Shown piece after piece: positions 22,979 through 35,846 of a DNA stretch of 64,000 nucleotides (positions within the stretch are counted from its first letter, which is position 1; each line of letters begins with the position of its first letter). The translations under genes and the position numbers were made by a program. The notes below the pieces were generated by a model, which worked only from the letters and a program-made list of their open reading frames with translations, was not told where the DNA came from and ran no database searches. Source of the DNA: Linum tenue. Its lineage: Eukaryota > Streptophyta > Magnoliopsida > Malpighiales > Linaceae. The stretch covers positions 52,038,066-52,102,065 of the forward strand of contig CAMGYJ010000006.1 of assembly GCA_946122785.1 (NCBI GenBank). Reading direction: 5' to 3'.

Positions 22979-23589
22979 ATGGATTTGCCAAATATAAACG
23001 ATGCATTCTAAAGAATACGAGTATAATAACATCACACAAAAACAATCATAACTTCCAAACTACACAAAGAATTTCTAAAACAAGACATTTTAACCAAACG
23101 ATTCGTTTTAGAAACGACCCAACCGAGGTACTTCAAATTATCATCCATATACTTTAGCAACATGGTTAAACGAAACGTACGTTCAATTACTCAAAGATCA
23201 ATACTCCAGCAGCAGAGTAAAACCATCGAACTTTTTAATTCACAATCGGCAAGAAATTCAATTACACAATTTTTTCAAGAAGACCCCAAAAAACTGGAAA
23301 GATACATTACAGCAAGAGTAACCAATACTTCAAGTTATAGAGTGGACAGAACTTTCTAAATATTAATATACCAAAGGAGGAATTGTCTAACCCCAGAAAA
23401 ACGGCATTAAATTATGGCTTGACAAGCTTGTTGCTTCTTCCCTGCTGCATAAGCATTCCAAATACTGCTGAAGCATGGTGCTGTCAGTTGCACCTTGTGA
23501 AGCCACACCGCATTTCTTTCTAATGCACTAGCTTGAAATACCTTTTCCACAGTCAAGATTTGCATAATAACTATTCTAGTAGCTCAGCC
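22979..23589. other. 3' flank of the ARF-GAP gene
   Basis: No element or frame of note. The last 200 bp should hold the 3' UTR and poly(A) site of the minus-strand gene; I cannot place the site. Confidence 0.4.
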
Positions 23590-26500
23590 CTAGGCAAAAG
23601 GATTGCCTCCCACGGAAGCGACTGAACCTTGTGCAGGGACCGTCCTACAGGGTATGAAAATCCTTAGTCAAGTTTTAACAAGGAAGAGGGCAAAGCATAG
23701 AGTAATCAGGATGGGGGAACTTACACCAACTGAGGACTTGGAGTCTGTCCAGGAATATACGACAAGGCACCTGCAGGAAGAAATGTGTCGAGGTTGGAGG
23801 AAATACACAGATAGGTTACGCTGTGCATAGGTTCAGCAAAGAATAAAAGCGAGCTTTGGCATAAATGAAACAGCCAAGGACCAATTTTTGCTGGTGGCAA
23901 CCATAAGTCGCAAGGTCACCAAGCATCTCAGATCTGGTTCACCAAGACGGGGTAATGTATAGACTACAAAGGGTACCAATAAGATTTACCTTGGGGAGCA
24001 GCACTAGGTATGTGACTCATGACAGGATCTTGGGGAAACCATGACTGGGATGGATCCACCAGGAATGCTGGTGATATATTGCCATTGGGTAGTGCAGATT
24101 GCAACGAAGTCATGTCCAAGAACTGCCACCAGGTTACAAGAAGATGAGTTCATAACTTCATATACAATGGGCCAAATAGGCAAGTTGCCACGTTTGTGTA
24201 TCAGTAGAAGCTTCTTCAGAAACAATTTCGCAAAAGCGACCACTCCAAACCAATCTTTCTGATTCTTAATTTCTCTCCACTAAGGTCCCACTAAAGAGGA
24301 TCCAGATATGACAAGGCGCCGTCATCAATCACCACTTTGCAACCATTTGTATTTCTCTTGCAATTTTCGAATCAACAGCTTGGGTAAATTTGAATTTTTC
24401 TGTGCATTATTTTAAATAAAAAACCCCTTAAACACCACCAATGCATCTTCTATAAGAACCTGACCAGATACTAACCATTCCACGCCTGCTTCTCCTTAAA
24501 CATTAAGTTGCAGTTCCTTCAATTTTGAGACGCAAAAACACATCTAACACCTTAGAATATAAAATTTTACAAACTTCTGAGAGGGTAAAAAGAGGAAATC
24601 ACCAACATTGCTAGATCCAAATGGCAATATGTAGACATACCATATTGTCTGGCACTAAATCTGTATCATATGGAAGCTCAAATGGGTTGCTTGATCTGCT
24701 ATGAGTTATCTGCGAGATCGTTTGATCCTGGAAGAAGCAAGGAAGCCAATTCGTTAAAAAAGAATTCCTTCATATGGCAAGGGGGAAGCTACTGAAGACA
24801 GAGGTTACTGACCATCACAGTGTACACAGGATGAGATGAGCTGTTAGGAGCATGGGGTTGGAAATATGTGTCACCGTCTGTACCATCTTTATCCGGTTGC
24901 CCTAAATGCAGATTAAGATCCACCAAAGCATTGTATGCTGGTAGGTTTACTTCACTAAACTGCTGCATGTGCTCAATAGGGAAGGACGCGGTAGAGTTAT
25001 CGAAGACATTCCATGTCTGCACAGAAGAAAAAGTTGGCAATAACAATGCTGTGAAAGAAGCTTAAGGCTACTGACTAGGCTGATGTAATCAGCAGAGAAA
25101 ACAAATGGTTGATTGTGATTGACGGCTTACTTGAGAAGTTGAATTATTTTGCAGCTCAGCATTGTGCAAATCATCATGCCAAGGATCCAGTAGAGAGGAA
25201 GGCTTTTCAGCACCAACATTTTGGAATGCTTGTGGCTCCATTTGTGTGCTCAGGGATGGGACCTGGTCAAACCTTGCAGCAGCTAGATCCACGCTATTAG
25301 TCATTAATGAAGGTGGGTGATTTTCATTCCCTTGTGCAGATGCTGCAGGCTGTATATTATCAAAAGTTGCCCATCCTTCATTTTTAGGAAGTGGGAGTTC
25401 TGATGAGATTGCATCAAGGGTAGAAACTGGTTGATTGTCATTGAACCCAGAAAACAAGTCCAATGTTGCAGCTGGAGATGTTTGATGATACTGATGCAAG
25501 CTTTTAGATGCTGACTGTAAATGAGGTACAGAAAACAAATCAACAGGAGAGCCAGTAGACGAGACTAACTGGAACAGATCAACAGATGCAGTTCGAGAAT
25601 AGTCCGGCAACGAAGCAGTTGGGGGTTTGATGGAGCCCAAGCTGTCATGAGTAGCAGAAGAAGGTGGAATTGGAGCAAAGCCATTCTCCTTGTAAAGTAC
25701 CGCAACTTGCTGAGGTTCTGACTTAACTGATGTTGTGCTGGTATCCGACGGTATGCTTCCCAAGGACATACTTCTCTGAGTTCAAGAAAAAACTGCACGT
25801 CAGTCGAACTCTCATATGAAATTATGAACGAATTACCAACTAGTAAAAAAATTGGCCACTCACACACCTTTCCCCTCCTTTTTCAAAATCAAAGAAGAAC
25901 ACTGCCTCAAACCCACAGAATACAGCGAGGCATACACTAAATTAGGGAACGCAGACATTAAAGACAAGCTTTGTCACAGCAATTGGTTAGAACCAACATA
26001 TCTTATTTCTGTCAAAACGAATGAGACTATCCCAGGTCACCAAAATGTTACTAACCAATCATAGATGGGGAAGCAAAACATTGACATTGTCATGCTCTGA
26101 TAGATCAGAGAGAAAATGACGAGCTACATAGAAGGAAACCATCCCATCAGGAAAGATGAAAAGAAAAGCTAAATGAAATCTGTACAATTAGGACTAATGG
26201 ATGCTCAGACATACATAATTCTGATAGAAAACTAAACAAGGCCTAGTGTGCGCCTCAGGGCAGCTACTATAGAAGTTTAGCAAACAACTGAAAATGCTAT
26301 AAGCCGAAACCCATTTCTAGGAACACCATAGGATCTTATAAATGAAAAAATGAAAAACAAAGCATGATACCACTGATAAGTAACAAGCACATTAGGACAT
26401 ATCACCTGCGGTTGTGTCATCTGGTTTGCGTCTTTCTTCAAGTCAACCTCCGGAAATAAATTTACTGTTTGAAATGGGATACCGTCCCTTAGACTATTTC

Positions 26501-28575
26501 CAGTAGGCAGACTAGAGGGACTGTTACCACCACTTTCCTTCTGAAAATTTGGAGATCCAATACCAGATCTACCTAGATCAGCACCGCTAGACACTGAGTA
26601 GTCCGATAGTCTAGAAACAGATCCTTCATTTGCAAACCCGTCATCTGACATTCTACCACTGGAGCGCGTTGGACTAAAAACAAAATTAGACATATTTCCA
26701 GCATTAATGCCTCTATCTGAGCCAGGTCTGCGGGTAAGCGCAGCACCATGTTTCCCATAGCGTCTATCTTCATATTGAAAGTCATAAGGAGGACTTTGAG
26801 AAAAAGAATGATAGGAGTTTGCCCGCCTGCCCTCGTCTTCATAACTTCCTATCCTCTGCTAAGATAATTGATAGAGAACCATATTTAACTCACCATCAAA
26901 GCATGTAAAAAATTTAGACATGAAATGACAAACAGTAATGGAAAATCACAGAGGTAATGAAAAATAAATAACTCTTCAGGGCCAAAATTCAGGTATGCTT
27001 ATTCATTGTTCGTAGTGTTCTTCCAGGGAAGAATAATCAAGACAAAAAGTATATGATAGTAAACATCAATGTACACTTTAAAGTATAATGGTAAACATCA
27101 TTGAAAACTTTGAAATATGATTGTAAAGATCAATGAACACTTTCCGATTTCAAAAAATTGACCGAAATTTCCACCTGCAAGTCCCGAGGAGGCTTATCAG
27201 CCGTCTTTGTTCCAGCATACTTCTTATCAACATATACATGTTTTATGAATTCACGCACTCGATCAATATTACTGCAGTAAGAAAGGGTTAATCAATAAAT
27301 ACAGAAGCTCTGAGGGGATCAAGTATGAATATCCTTAAAGGAACATAAGAGATCTTGCACCTGCTTGCAGGTAACCTCTGCCTTTCTTGGTCCCAGTCCG
27401 CCAAATATATTTCCTTTGCGCGCTAAATGAAAACAAAGAAATATATAAGACTGATAGCTTCAATATCCTGGAATACGAGAAACCTAGGCAGCACCAGTAC
27501 CTGATTTCCACCATTTTGAAGTGCCTCAACTTCTTGGGATGTAAACTTAGACATGGATACAGACTTCACACGATGAGTAAACTCACGGCTGCATGAGACA
27601 ATGCATCAAGATATATGCAAATATATCACACACAGTTCAAAACTCTATACCTTAGGCAAAAAGCAAATTTGTTTCCTTTTTTAGCAGTAAAAGCAAATCT
27701 GATGGGAGGAAAGATGATGAATTGTCAGCATTTACTTACAAATCGATCTATAACGACTTAACCATCTGTTATAAGACCACTACAAAATATAAATACATTA
27801 GGTGAGAATAAATAAAAAACAGGCACGCAAGCTAAGCTAGCATGAGCTCAAAAAAACCCCAGGCAAGCCAAGCTCAGGCTCCACCTTGGAACCATGAGGT
27901 GAGCCACCTTGGCTCATTACATCAGTGAACCAACTACAAGTGTTGGCGATCATTTCAAAGGTCATAAACAACAACCTAAGTTTATTCTTGGTAAAAAATT
28001 CAAAGAAAATCAAACTCCTTTGGGTTCTTTCATTAGTGGCGAATTTTTTTGTAACAGAGCTGAAAAGAAGGGGGCTGATGTCACTTCAGCCAATTATGTC
28101 AAAATTAATGAGTAAGAGAATCACTCAATTAAGGAAACAATACTCATTTTCTTTAAAACATAAAACCAACACTCCTCACAAACCACAACATAAGGGTATC
28201 CAAATTCATCACAGAAGGAATAGCAAACACAAGAGAAAGTAGCAAACTGAAGGAAAATCAGATCATAATACCCATTAAGAACAAAATACCTACTGTATTC
28301 CACTACAAGTCATGCAGACAAAAGTCAAGAAGTTGGTACAAACATACTGCGGACCCTGCAAATCCAAAACGAACCAGACAAAAGAACGAATTTAAGTACA
28401 GAAAAGAGAAAACAAATGCAATCAAAACAAAATTAATAAGCTCAGCGCAACTACTTAAACAAAAGAGTATACTTACCAAGGAATTGCAATTGATGCATCG
28501 GCGATTTGGGGGCAGCTTCAACAACCCTCTGATAATCTTCTCATTACGCTCTTCTTCCCTCCTACTACCCATCAT
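23590..28575 (-). CDS. AGD14: ARF GTPase-activating protein, AGD14 type
   Basis: The only intact host gene. Twelve exons on the minus strand: 28575-28477, 28355-28294, 27588-27501, 27422-27361, 27271-27175, 26855-26406, 25775-25131, 25016-24813, 24727-24641, 24122-23990, 23770-23725 and 23644-23590. All junctions have AG/GT ends and compatible phase, giving 2028 nt or 675 residues plus stop, close to the Arabidopsis protein. Residues about 12-120 form the ArfGAP domain: CINC, 16 residues, CMTC, then SGIHR supplies the zinc ligands and the arginine finger. The rest is a low-complexity Ser/Pro/Gln tail with SNPFELPYD and a terminal GGNPFA, NPF-type motifs that can bind EH-domain adaptors. The family stimulates GTP hydrolysis on ARF GTPases at Golgi or endosomal membranes. 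A second ATG at 28572 is the more likely start by family comparison. Splice sites are my reading, untested by RNA. Confidence 0.93.
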
Positions 28576-29055
28576 CGACAGTTTTCACAAACAGAAACCA
28601 AAAACCCACCTCTCAAATTCCTATCACTCCCCAGAACTCGCAAACCCCGGAGAGAGGGGAAAAAAGAGAGGTAAATGACGAAACAGCTTCGATTCCTCTC
28701 TTCACCTCTACTTCCGAGCTCTCCTCTTCCCTCTTCTTTCAAGGAACGAACAAGGAAAAAGAAAACCCCAATCGCAACCAGGAGAAAAGAGGAAGAACAG
28801 GAAGAAGATGGGAGATGAATCGAGGGCTTGTGAGTTGGGGTTTTTTGTATTCTGTCCACTTCTTTTTTGAATTTGTTTGTTGTACAATGTTTGAGAAAAA
28901 AGTTCTCATTTTTTACAAAAAAGGAGAATGATGGAGTTGAGGTCAAAATGTCCATAGGCCCCTAAATTTCTTTCCTCGCTGTTACATAGTCCTCAGAGCT
29001 CTTTTTCGATCAAATTAACACCCAAGAACTATAAGTAATTACTTCTCTCCGATTA
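28576..29055 (-). promoter_or_regulatory. Probable promoter and 5' leader of the ARF-GAP gene
   Basis: 480 bp between the start codon and the poly(T) end of the next LINE. Read on the minus strand, the part next to the gene is purine-rich (GAGGAAGAG-type words), common in plant 5' leaders. I see no convincing TATA box. A LINE inserted at 29056 limits the native upstream region. Confidence 0.4.
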
Positions 29056-31990
29056 TTTTTTTTTTAATCAAATGGATGCAACATGCACCCTACCTTTCAT
29101 TCAAAAACCACTCAGGATTCAGAGTTCTCCTGAACATTATACATAATCCAGCTACACAGCATAGGATCCAAAATCGAAAACAAATGTAAACCTAAAGGTA
29201 CTAGGTGACCTCAACTAGCAAGAAAGTCTGCACACATATTACCTTCCATACGAGCAATAGAAACATCTCATTGTCTCTTAAGCACCTAAAAAACTCTATC
29301 CAAGATGGCTGCATGGCGATGCTTATTAGAATCGGTGCTCCGAAGCAACTGCAAAGCACAAACAGAGTCTAATTCCAATCTAACGTGTCTGTAACCAGCA
29401 TCCCAAGCTAACGGAAGGCCTTCTACAGCGCCCCTCAACTCCGCCCGGGTGATAGAGCAAATTTCCAGGTTCATAGCAAATTTCATAAGACATCTACCTA
29501 AGTGATCTCTCGACAGGCCACCAGCCGCGACATGACCTGTACTGGTGTGAACAGAGCCATCAGTGTTGAGGTTACCCACTCGGGAGGTGGCGGCGTCCAA
29601 GAGATCTCCACCTCCATTCTAATGGGCAGATTAGGCCGATGAATGAGCTTGTCCTTGTCCAAGGTTTTTCTGACGATGGTTATCCAAGCCTGAACGCGTT
29701 GCAGAAATCCTTCAGTCGTGATGATCTTGCCTGCGAAGACTCGATCATTTCTGGTCCCTAGAGGGACCAGCAGGTAAGGACAAAGTCAAGGCCAGTGTGC
29801 TCTCACCTAAGGTTATTCACGATCCAATCCTGCAAATTGGCTCTGAAAAATCGAAGGTATTCAGAAGGTGGGATTAGTTGCATCTAGGTTAACCTAGCAA
29901 AGTTATAGTCCCCCAACATATGTGTGACTGTTTCTTGTTCACTCTTGTAAGCTCCACACAGGTTCATAGTCTTCAGCTTCCTCCATTCTCTTTCATTATT
30001 AGTGAGTAGTCTCTCTCGCATTGTAAGCCAAAAGAAGTGGCGCACCCTCTCTAGTCCCTACCAACTCTATATTGACTTCCACCTGGTGGCAGTGACATTT
30101 TTCTCGTAATCTGTTGCAAACACGTAGACCGTTCGGACACTAAACTTGTCGTTAACTTCCGACCCCCAAGTGGTCACATCCGCGCCCGCTCCCTCAATCG
30201 ATGGTTGGGTTCCTGCTATCTGCAATAGTATTTCCTCAGGCAAGTACGTAGCCGGTCAAAATCCCACTTATCGTTTTCGACAAAAGCAGCAACAGTGCTT
30301 TGGGGCTCGATTGTAGGGCATCCCTCCTTTACGTGGTCGAGCAGTGTCACTCCAAGTTCCACCCAATGGTCATTCCACATGTTGGTTATCTTGTCATTCT
30401 TCCAACTCATTAGCATTCTTGCTTCCATTATCAGCCATGCTTTATGCATTCCTCTCCACAACATTGATACTCGGGCTATTGATTTTGCCACAATGACTCC
30501 ATTCACATTCTTGAAGTACTTAGCTTGGAGTACCTGCATCCACGACTCCTCGGGTATTGTGATAAACAACCAGGTAAGTTTAGCCATAAATGCTAACTTA
30601 AACTCATGTGCTTTAGGTGTACCCACTTCATCGTCCCTGTTAGGTTGGAACACCCTGTCCTAGTGCACCAAATGTAGCTTTCTTTGGTTGTCCATCAAGC
30701 CCCATATGAAACCATGGGTTCACTTATCTATCTCGTTGTAGATCAAAATTGGCAGGAGCGCGTTGTCTGCATTGCATAGGTGGGGAGAGAGCTGATGATC
30801 TACATGGCCAGGGTTGTTGTACCAGTAAGCGAGAGGTTTTTAGCCGCCAACCTGCAAGTTTGTTGTCAATACGATCCAATATGTATTTATATGTTTGTTT
30901 TGTTACCCGACCATGCATAACTGGAACCACAAGATAGTGCACGAGGTCCTAGGTCATGGGTATACCCATTTGGCTTGCAATGACCGTACTCTTTTGTCGA
31001 GTAGTATTGCTGGAGAAGTACACCACTAACTTCTTTTTACTGACCTGCTATCCTGATGCTTGACTAAACCGATCTAGACATTCCATAATGATGTCACCCT
31101 GCTCGGCACTGGCTTCTGCAAACAATATCAAGTCATCTGCGAAGAAGACGTGGGATAGAGCTGGGACCCTAGGGAAGTTTGGATCGACTTCCATCTCCCA
31201 CTATGCAATGTGTCTTGGATGATGAGGCTTAGCCTTTCCGTACATATAGTGAAAATGTATGGGGAGAGCGGACATCCTTGCCATATTCCTATGGTCAGTG
31301 AAAAGGATTTCGTGCAGTTACCATTCCAGAGTACCTACATCGAGGAAGATGTAACACATTCCATAATCACATTAATTAGTTTCAGTGGTTAGTTGATCTC
31401 CAGCAGAGTCTTATGGATGAACGTCCAACTCAACCTATCATAGGTTTTAGCAAGGTACACCTTGAGTATCATTTGACCTTTCCTCCCCTTTTCAGACCCA
31501 TTGAGTGAACCACTTTCTGAACTATGATGATATTGCTCGACATATGCCACCCCGGAACAAAGCTCGTCTAGGTTGGATGGACAAGCTTGCACATTAGGGG
31601 CTGGAATCTTTGTACTAAGCACTTGGCCAAAATTTATAGGCAACATTACATAGGCTTACTGGCCTGAAGAACTTCAAAGAATCTGGACTCTCCCACTTCG
31701 GGATGAGAACAAGGAGTGTCTCGTTAATAGTGTGAATAAGTTGCAGCTGGCTAAAGCAGGCTGTCACAAACTTGACGACGGATGCACCAACCGTGTCCCA
31801 ACATTTATGATAAAACAATGGTTGAATCCTTATTTACCTGTTGCTTCAGTGCACTCATGCTTTTCTGGGCTCTCCATACCTCCTCTTCTATTATATCACC
31901 TGCAAGAGCTCGATTTGTCGCTTCATTCAGAGCCGGGAAGCCTCCCAAAGTCGGGAAGCTCTTCGCTTCATCCATCTTTCTTCGATTATT
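29056..31990 (-). mobile_element. L1-type LINE, decayed, 5'-truncated
   Basis: Poly(T) at 29056-29065 marks the 3' tail. RNase H is at 29286-29600 (NLNTDGSVH, TRAELRGAVEGL, LELDSVCALQLL). A zinc-knuckle and linker region is at 30216-30653. The polymerase catalytic block HVFFADDLILFAEAS lies around 31107-31160, with IPKWESPDSLKFFRPVSLCN at 31615-31818 and weaker N-terminal palm similarity to about 31960. There are many stops and frameshifts, so this is older than the LINE at 18447. No endonuclease domain remains. It shares the strand of the ARF-GAP gene and lies 480 bp upstream of its start codon. Confidence 0.85.
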
Positions 31991-32175
31991 ATTGTTGTCG
32001 TTTGTTGTTCAAGTTTTATCGTCTAAAAAGTATATTTTACATTGAAAGAAGGGATTTAGGTAAAATTCTCATTAAAACATCAAATATAATTTTTTAATTA
32101 TTGAGAAAAATTACCTATACCAAATATTATAATTTATAATACATCAAATAAATCAATACATTTATAATATATATG

Positions 32176-32848
32176 GTGACCTCTTCTGTGCACTCACAAA
32201 AATGAGTGCATTAACACAAAATGACGAGTGCATATAATGAGTGCATATAAGTCATTGAACTTTGGATTTTATTTGATAGCATTAGTACAATATTATGACA
32301 TGACATAGGATCACAACTAATCGACGTATTGTCCTAAGTCCTAAACCTTTCAATTTTGAACTCAAACCTGAACCCCAAATTGTGAACCCTAAACGCTAAT
32401 CCTAAATCACTAAACCTTAAATCCTTCAAATCAAAGTAAATATGGAATTAGTTTGTGAAAATTTGTGGGTTTTCTTGTCCATCATATGACATGTGATGAT
32501 TGACATCGTTTTGACATGAATCTCCTACTCAGAATGACAATTATGAGGCGAGTGTACATACATATATATATATATATATATAATATAAAATCACAACTAA
32601 TCAATCCATTACCCTAACCTTTCAATTTTGAATGCCAAACCAAAACCCCAAATTGTAAACCTAAATCCTAACCCTAAACCACTCAAATTAAAGTAAATCT
32701 TGAATGATTTTTGTACAAATTCATGTGTTTTTTGTTCATCATACCACAAGTGACGATTGACATCGTTTTCACATGAATTGTCCAAACATAATGATGATTA
32801 TGAGGAGAGTGCATTGTATGCACCCAAAAAAGTGAGTGCACCGAAGAA
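32176..32848. repeat. Probable TIR element with an internal tandem duplication
   Basis: Inverted ends TTCTGTGCACTCAC (left) and GTGAGTGCACCGAA (right), each followed by a second GAGTGCAT/ATGCACCC word. The interior holds two direct copies of about 250 bp (32300-32555 and 32583-32815) rich in CCCTAAA and CCTAAC words, with a (TA)10 run at 32562-32582 between them. Target duplications are not clear, so the class is unknown. Confidence 0.5.
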
Positions 32849-32929
32849 TCCTTCCTTTGAGAAATTTGAGAACTCGAAAAGGATGGTAGGAAGCACCAAT
32901 CCATATGTTTTTAAGATGGATCATAGCCA

Positions 32930-33060
32930 TGAATGAGCTTAGAGATCGAAAAGAAACCAATGTCGAATTAGACACCAACTCATGCTAGAAATGCATCATG
33001 GCACTAGATGAGGCACTCGACCTCGATCCATTGACACAATACAAACATCCACCCAACAAA
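32930..33060. repeat. Dispersed direct repeat A, copy 1
   Basis: Words such as GAAACCAATGTCGA, GACACCAACTCATGCTAG and ATCCACCCAACAAA recur in the same order at 35525-35660. Function unknown. Confidence 0.6.
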
Positions 33061-33496
33061 GCAATCCCTATGTCTCATGACAAGGACATCCTTCATAGCC
33101 CCTACACTAGCCTCCCTAAGACCTAAGTCGCATATCAACGAAGAGGCTAGCAATTCAAAGTATGATGAACTTTAAATTTTCTTTGGGGGTGTGGCATTAC
33201 TCAAAATTTTCAAATTGAATGTAGAAATGTACACACAAACCACTTTACCCAAATGCATAAACATTCACAAAACATGGTATATAGAATGAAGAACAATCAA
33301 TATAAACCTCACCCTACATTGTAAATGGGACAATACCCTCATTGGACCAAGCAAGGAGTAGAGAGAGAAAAGTATAACGAAGATACCGGTTTTGTCAAAA
33401 CCCATGCATCTCGCCTAGTTCCTTTGAGGATTGGCTCCACGAACGGACAAAAAGTGTTAAACGATAGAGCAAGTGTGTCATCTCTTCACCTAAGGT

Positions 33497-34249
33497 TAGG
33501 GGTGTACATGGGTGGGGGGGTCCTGGTTTAGCCATTTTAATCACCCGACCCATGCACTATGGTTTAGAAAATATTAAATCCAAACCCACCCAAAAAACAT
33601 TTAAACCTTATGGTTTGTTTCTAATGGGGTTGGGTCGAGTTGGTGATATTTTTTAAGTAAAAACCTAACCCAACATATGTTATTATTCTACACCATAAAT
33701 AACTAATTGAAATTTTAAACGAATAAACCAAGATGAAAGGTATCAAAATGCACAAATGTTGTTTGAGTTTTAATAAAATGTGATTTATTTCAACATATGT
33801 CTAGTTTTTTCACAACATTTGTCGAAATAGGCTAAAGAGGTTATAAACGAACGCACCCATAATATGTTATTCTATTAAAATTGTACACAAGAAAAAGGAT
33901 TACGTGAATCATAGCTATATAAAAAAATGTCTAAACTTTAAGCAAAGAATGTATTAGATTAGGGAGAACATGAGAGGAAAACATGGTGAAATATCTTATT
34001 TTCTCATAAGTATGCCTATATACGACATAAATATTTTTTTGGATATGAAGTCATACCAATAGTTGGAACACGGGATGGGTCGGGTTCTACGAGTTTGCGT
34101 AATCCAAAATCTTAACCCAACCCAAAAGAGCGTCTTGTACAAAAGAAAACTCTCACCCAACCCTAAACCTTAGTTTTAGCGATAAATACGGGTGGGTTGG
34201 GTCGGGTTGTACGGGTGGGTCGGTTTACGGATGTGATTGTTCATCCCTA
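33497..34249. mobile_element. Non-autonomous hAT element
   Basis: Ends TAGGGGTGTACA and TGTTCATCCCTA are inverted. The 8 bp target site is CCTAAGGT on the left and ACTAAGGC on the right, and CCTAAGGT stands uninterrupted in the sister copy near 35130. Subterminal GGGTCGGGTTG words; no coding sequence. Confidence 0.8.
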
Positions 34250-34396
34250 ACTAAGGCAATACCTAAGAGGTTCACCTCTCTTAAGGCAATCCAACTCAAC
34301 AATGGGGGTGAGAGCCTTCGATGCTAGGTGACATGCCAGAGGCAAGACCATAGTGGCATTGATGTCGTGATGTCATCAATGTATGATGAACTTTAA

Positions 34397-34827
34397 GGGG
34401 TGGTTTGGTTTTGATGATATTTAACTTGATGTATTGTCATCAATGCATGCATAATAATATATGTATATAAGAAACATGGTGTGTTAAATTTTACATTATT
34501 TGGTTTATGTGATAGTTATTAGAATATTTAAATAAGTTATATTATTTTTTGGGTAAAATGTCACTTTTACTCTTTGTTTTTAATATAAAAAAGCAACACA
34601 TATTAAAAGGTAGAGACATAGTTGGAAGAAAAAAATCTCCAACAATCTCAATCAAACAATCTCACAAAAAACTTGAGATTTAACTATCACTCATTTTGAG
34701 TGATAATTTGTGTCAAATCAAGCAAACAATGCATGCATTGTTTGTGCAAAAAATTCAAAAAAATAATGCATTGTGGACAATACATGCATTGTAACTATCC
34801 CCATCAAACTATCAACCAAACGACCCC
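34397..34827. mobile_element. Harbinger/Tourist-like MITE
   Basis: 431 bp with inverted ends GGGGTGGTTTGGTT and AACCAAACGACCCC, typical of PIF/Harbinger MITEs. The left flank is CTTTAA and the right is AAATTTTC; the empty site reads CTTTAAATTTTC, consistent with a 2-3 bp duplication of TAA altered by one base. Confidence 0.7.
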
Positions 34828-35280
34828 AAATTTTCTTTGGGGGCAGTACTCGAAATTTCAAATTGAATGTAGAATGCACACACAAACTTCTTTACTTAAA
34901 TGCATGAATATCACAAAACATTGTATATAGAATGAAGAGCAATATATATAAACCTCACCCCATATTTTAAATGGGACAATCATTGGACCAAGAAAGGATT
35001 AGAGAGATAAAATTAGTACAAAGATATCAGTTTTGTCAAAATCCATGCAACTCGGTCAGTTCCTTTGATGATTGGCTCCACGAACAGACAAAAAGTGTTA
35101 AACGATAGAGCAAGTGTGTCATCTCCTCACCTAAGGTAATAACTAAGTGGTTCACCTAGGTAGGTCTCTTAAGGCAATCCAACTCAATAATTGGAGAGAG
35201 CCTTTAATGCTAGGTGACATGCCAGAGGCAAGGCCATAGTGGCATTAATGTCGTTATGTCATAAGCGACAAACACATTCA

Positions 35281-35846
35281 TGGTCGAATAGTTGAGTGCC
35301 TATATTGACATAGAAGTGTGAAAATGTGCAACGAATGGCCGTGTTAAAATGTATGAAGGCATATTTGGTTACACCCTCACTCCCCTTAAAGAAGAAGAGT
35401 GACTGCCTAGGGTTTAACATTGCACCTATCATGTATCATCGTGAGTCATTTTTGAAGAGAGTGGCATTAGACGCAGCCCAATTGACCACCCCACACTTTA
35501 GTTCCTTCCATATCAAAGACACGAAGGAACTTAGAGATAAAAAAGAAACCAATGTCGAGCTAGACACCCAACCATGCTAGCAATGCATCATGGCACAATA
35601 AGAGGCACTGGACCACGATCCATTCACACAATACAAATATCCACCCAACAAAAAAATCCTTCAAACATTCATCACATCTATTCCTAACTCTTATCACAAC
35701 ACATACAAACAATAGCTAGTTCGAAAGATATGGCAAGGTAAGCATAAGAGCTAGACTATCACAAGCAAGCATTAGATGGACATATGAAGCAAGGATATTA
35801 GTAGAAGAGGAGGTGAAGATGAAAGTAAAGAGGTGGATGGTGTGAG
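35281..35846. other. Intervening sequence, copy 2 of repeat A near its end
   Basis: Contains an 84-codon frame (35326-35580) that matches nothing I know, and repeat A copy 2 at 35525-35660. Otherwise unremarkable. Confidence 0.45.

Larger units (their letters stand above)
33161..35280. repeat. Tandem duplication B with two transposon insertions
   Basis: Unit B1 is 33161-33496 plus 34258-34396; unit B2 is 34828-35280. They share long identical words (GGCTCCACGAACGGACAAAA, GATAGAGCAAGTGTGTCATC, TGCTAGGTGACATGCCAGAG). B1 is split by a hAT (33497-34249) and a MITE sits at the B1/B2 junction (34397-34827). B2 supplies the empty site of the hAT, and the start of B1 (33161-33180) supplies that of the MITE. 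Confidence 0.85.

Noticed and set aside
32340..32690. CCCTAAA and CCTAAC words suggesting an interstitial telomere
   Set aside because: The words are scattered and imperfect, not a head-to-tail array, so they do not support a telomere relic.
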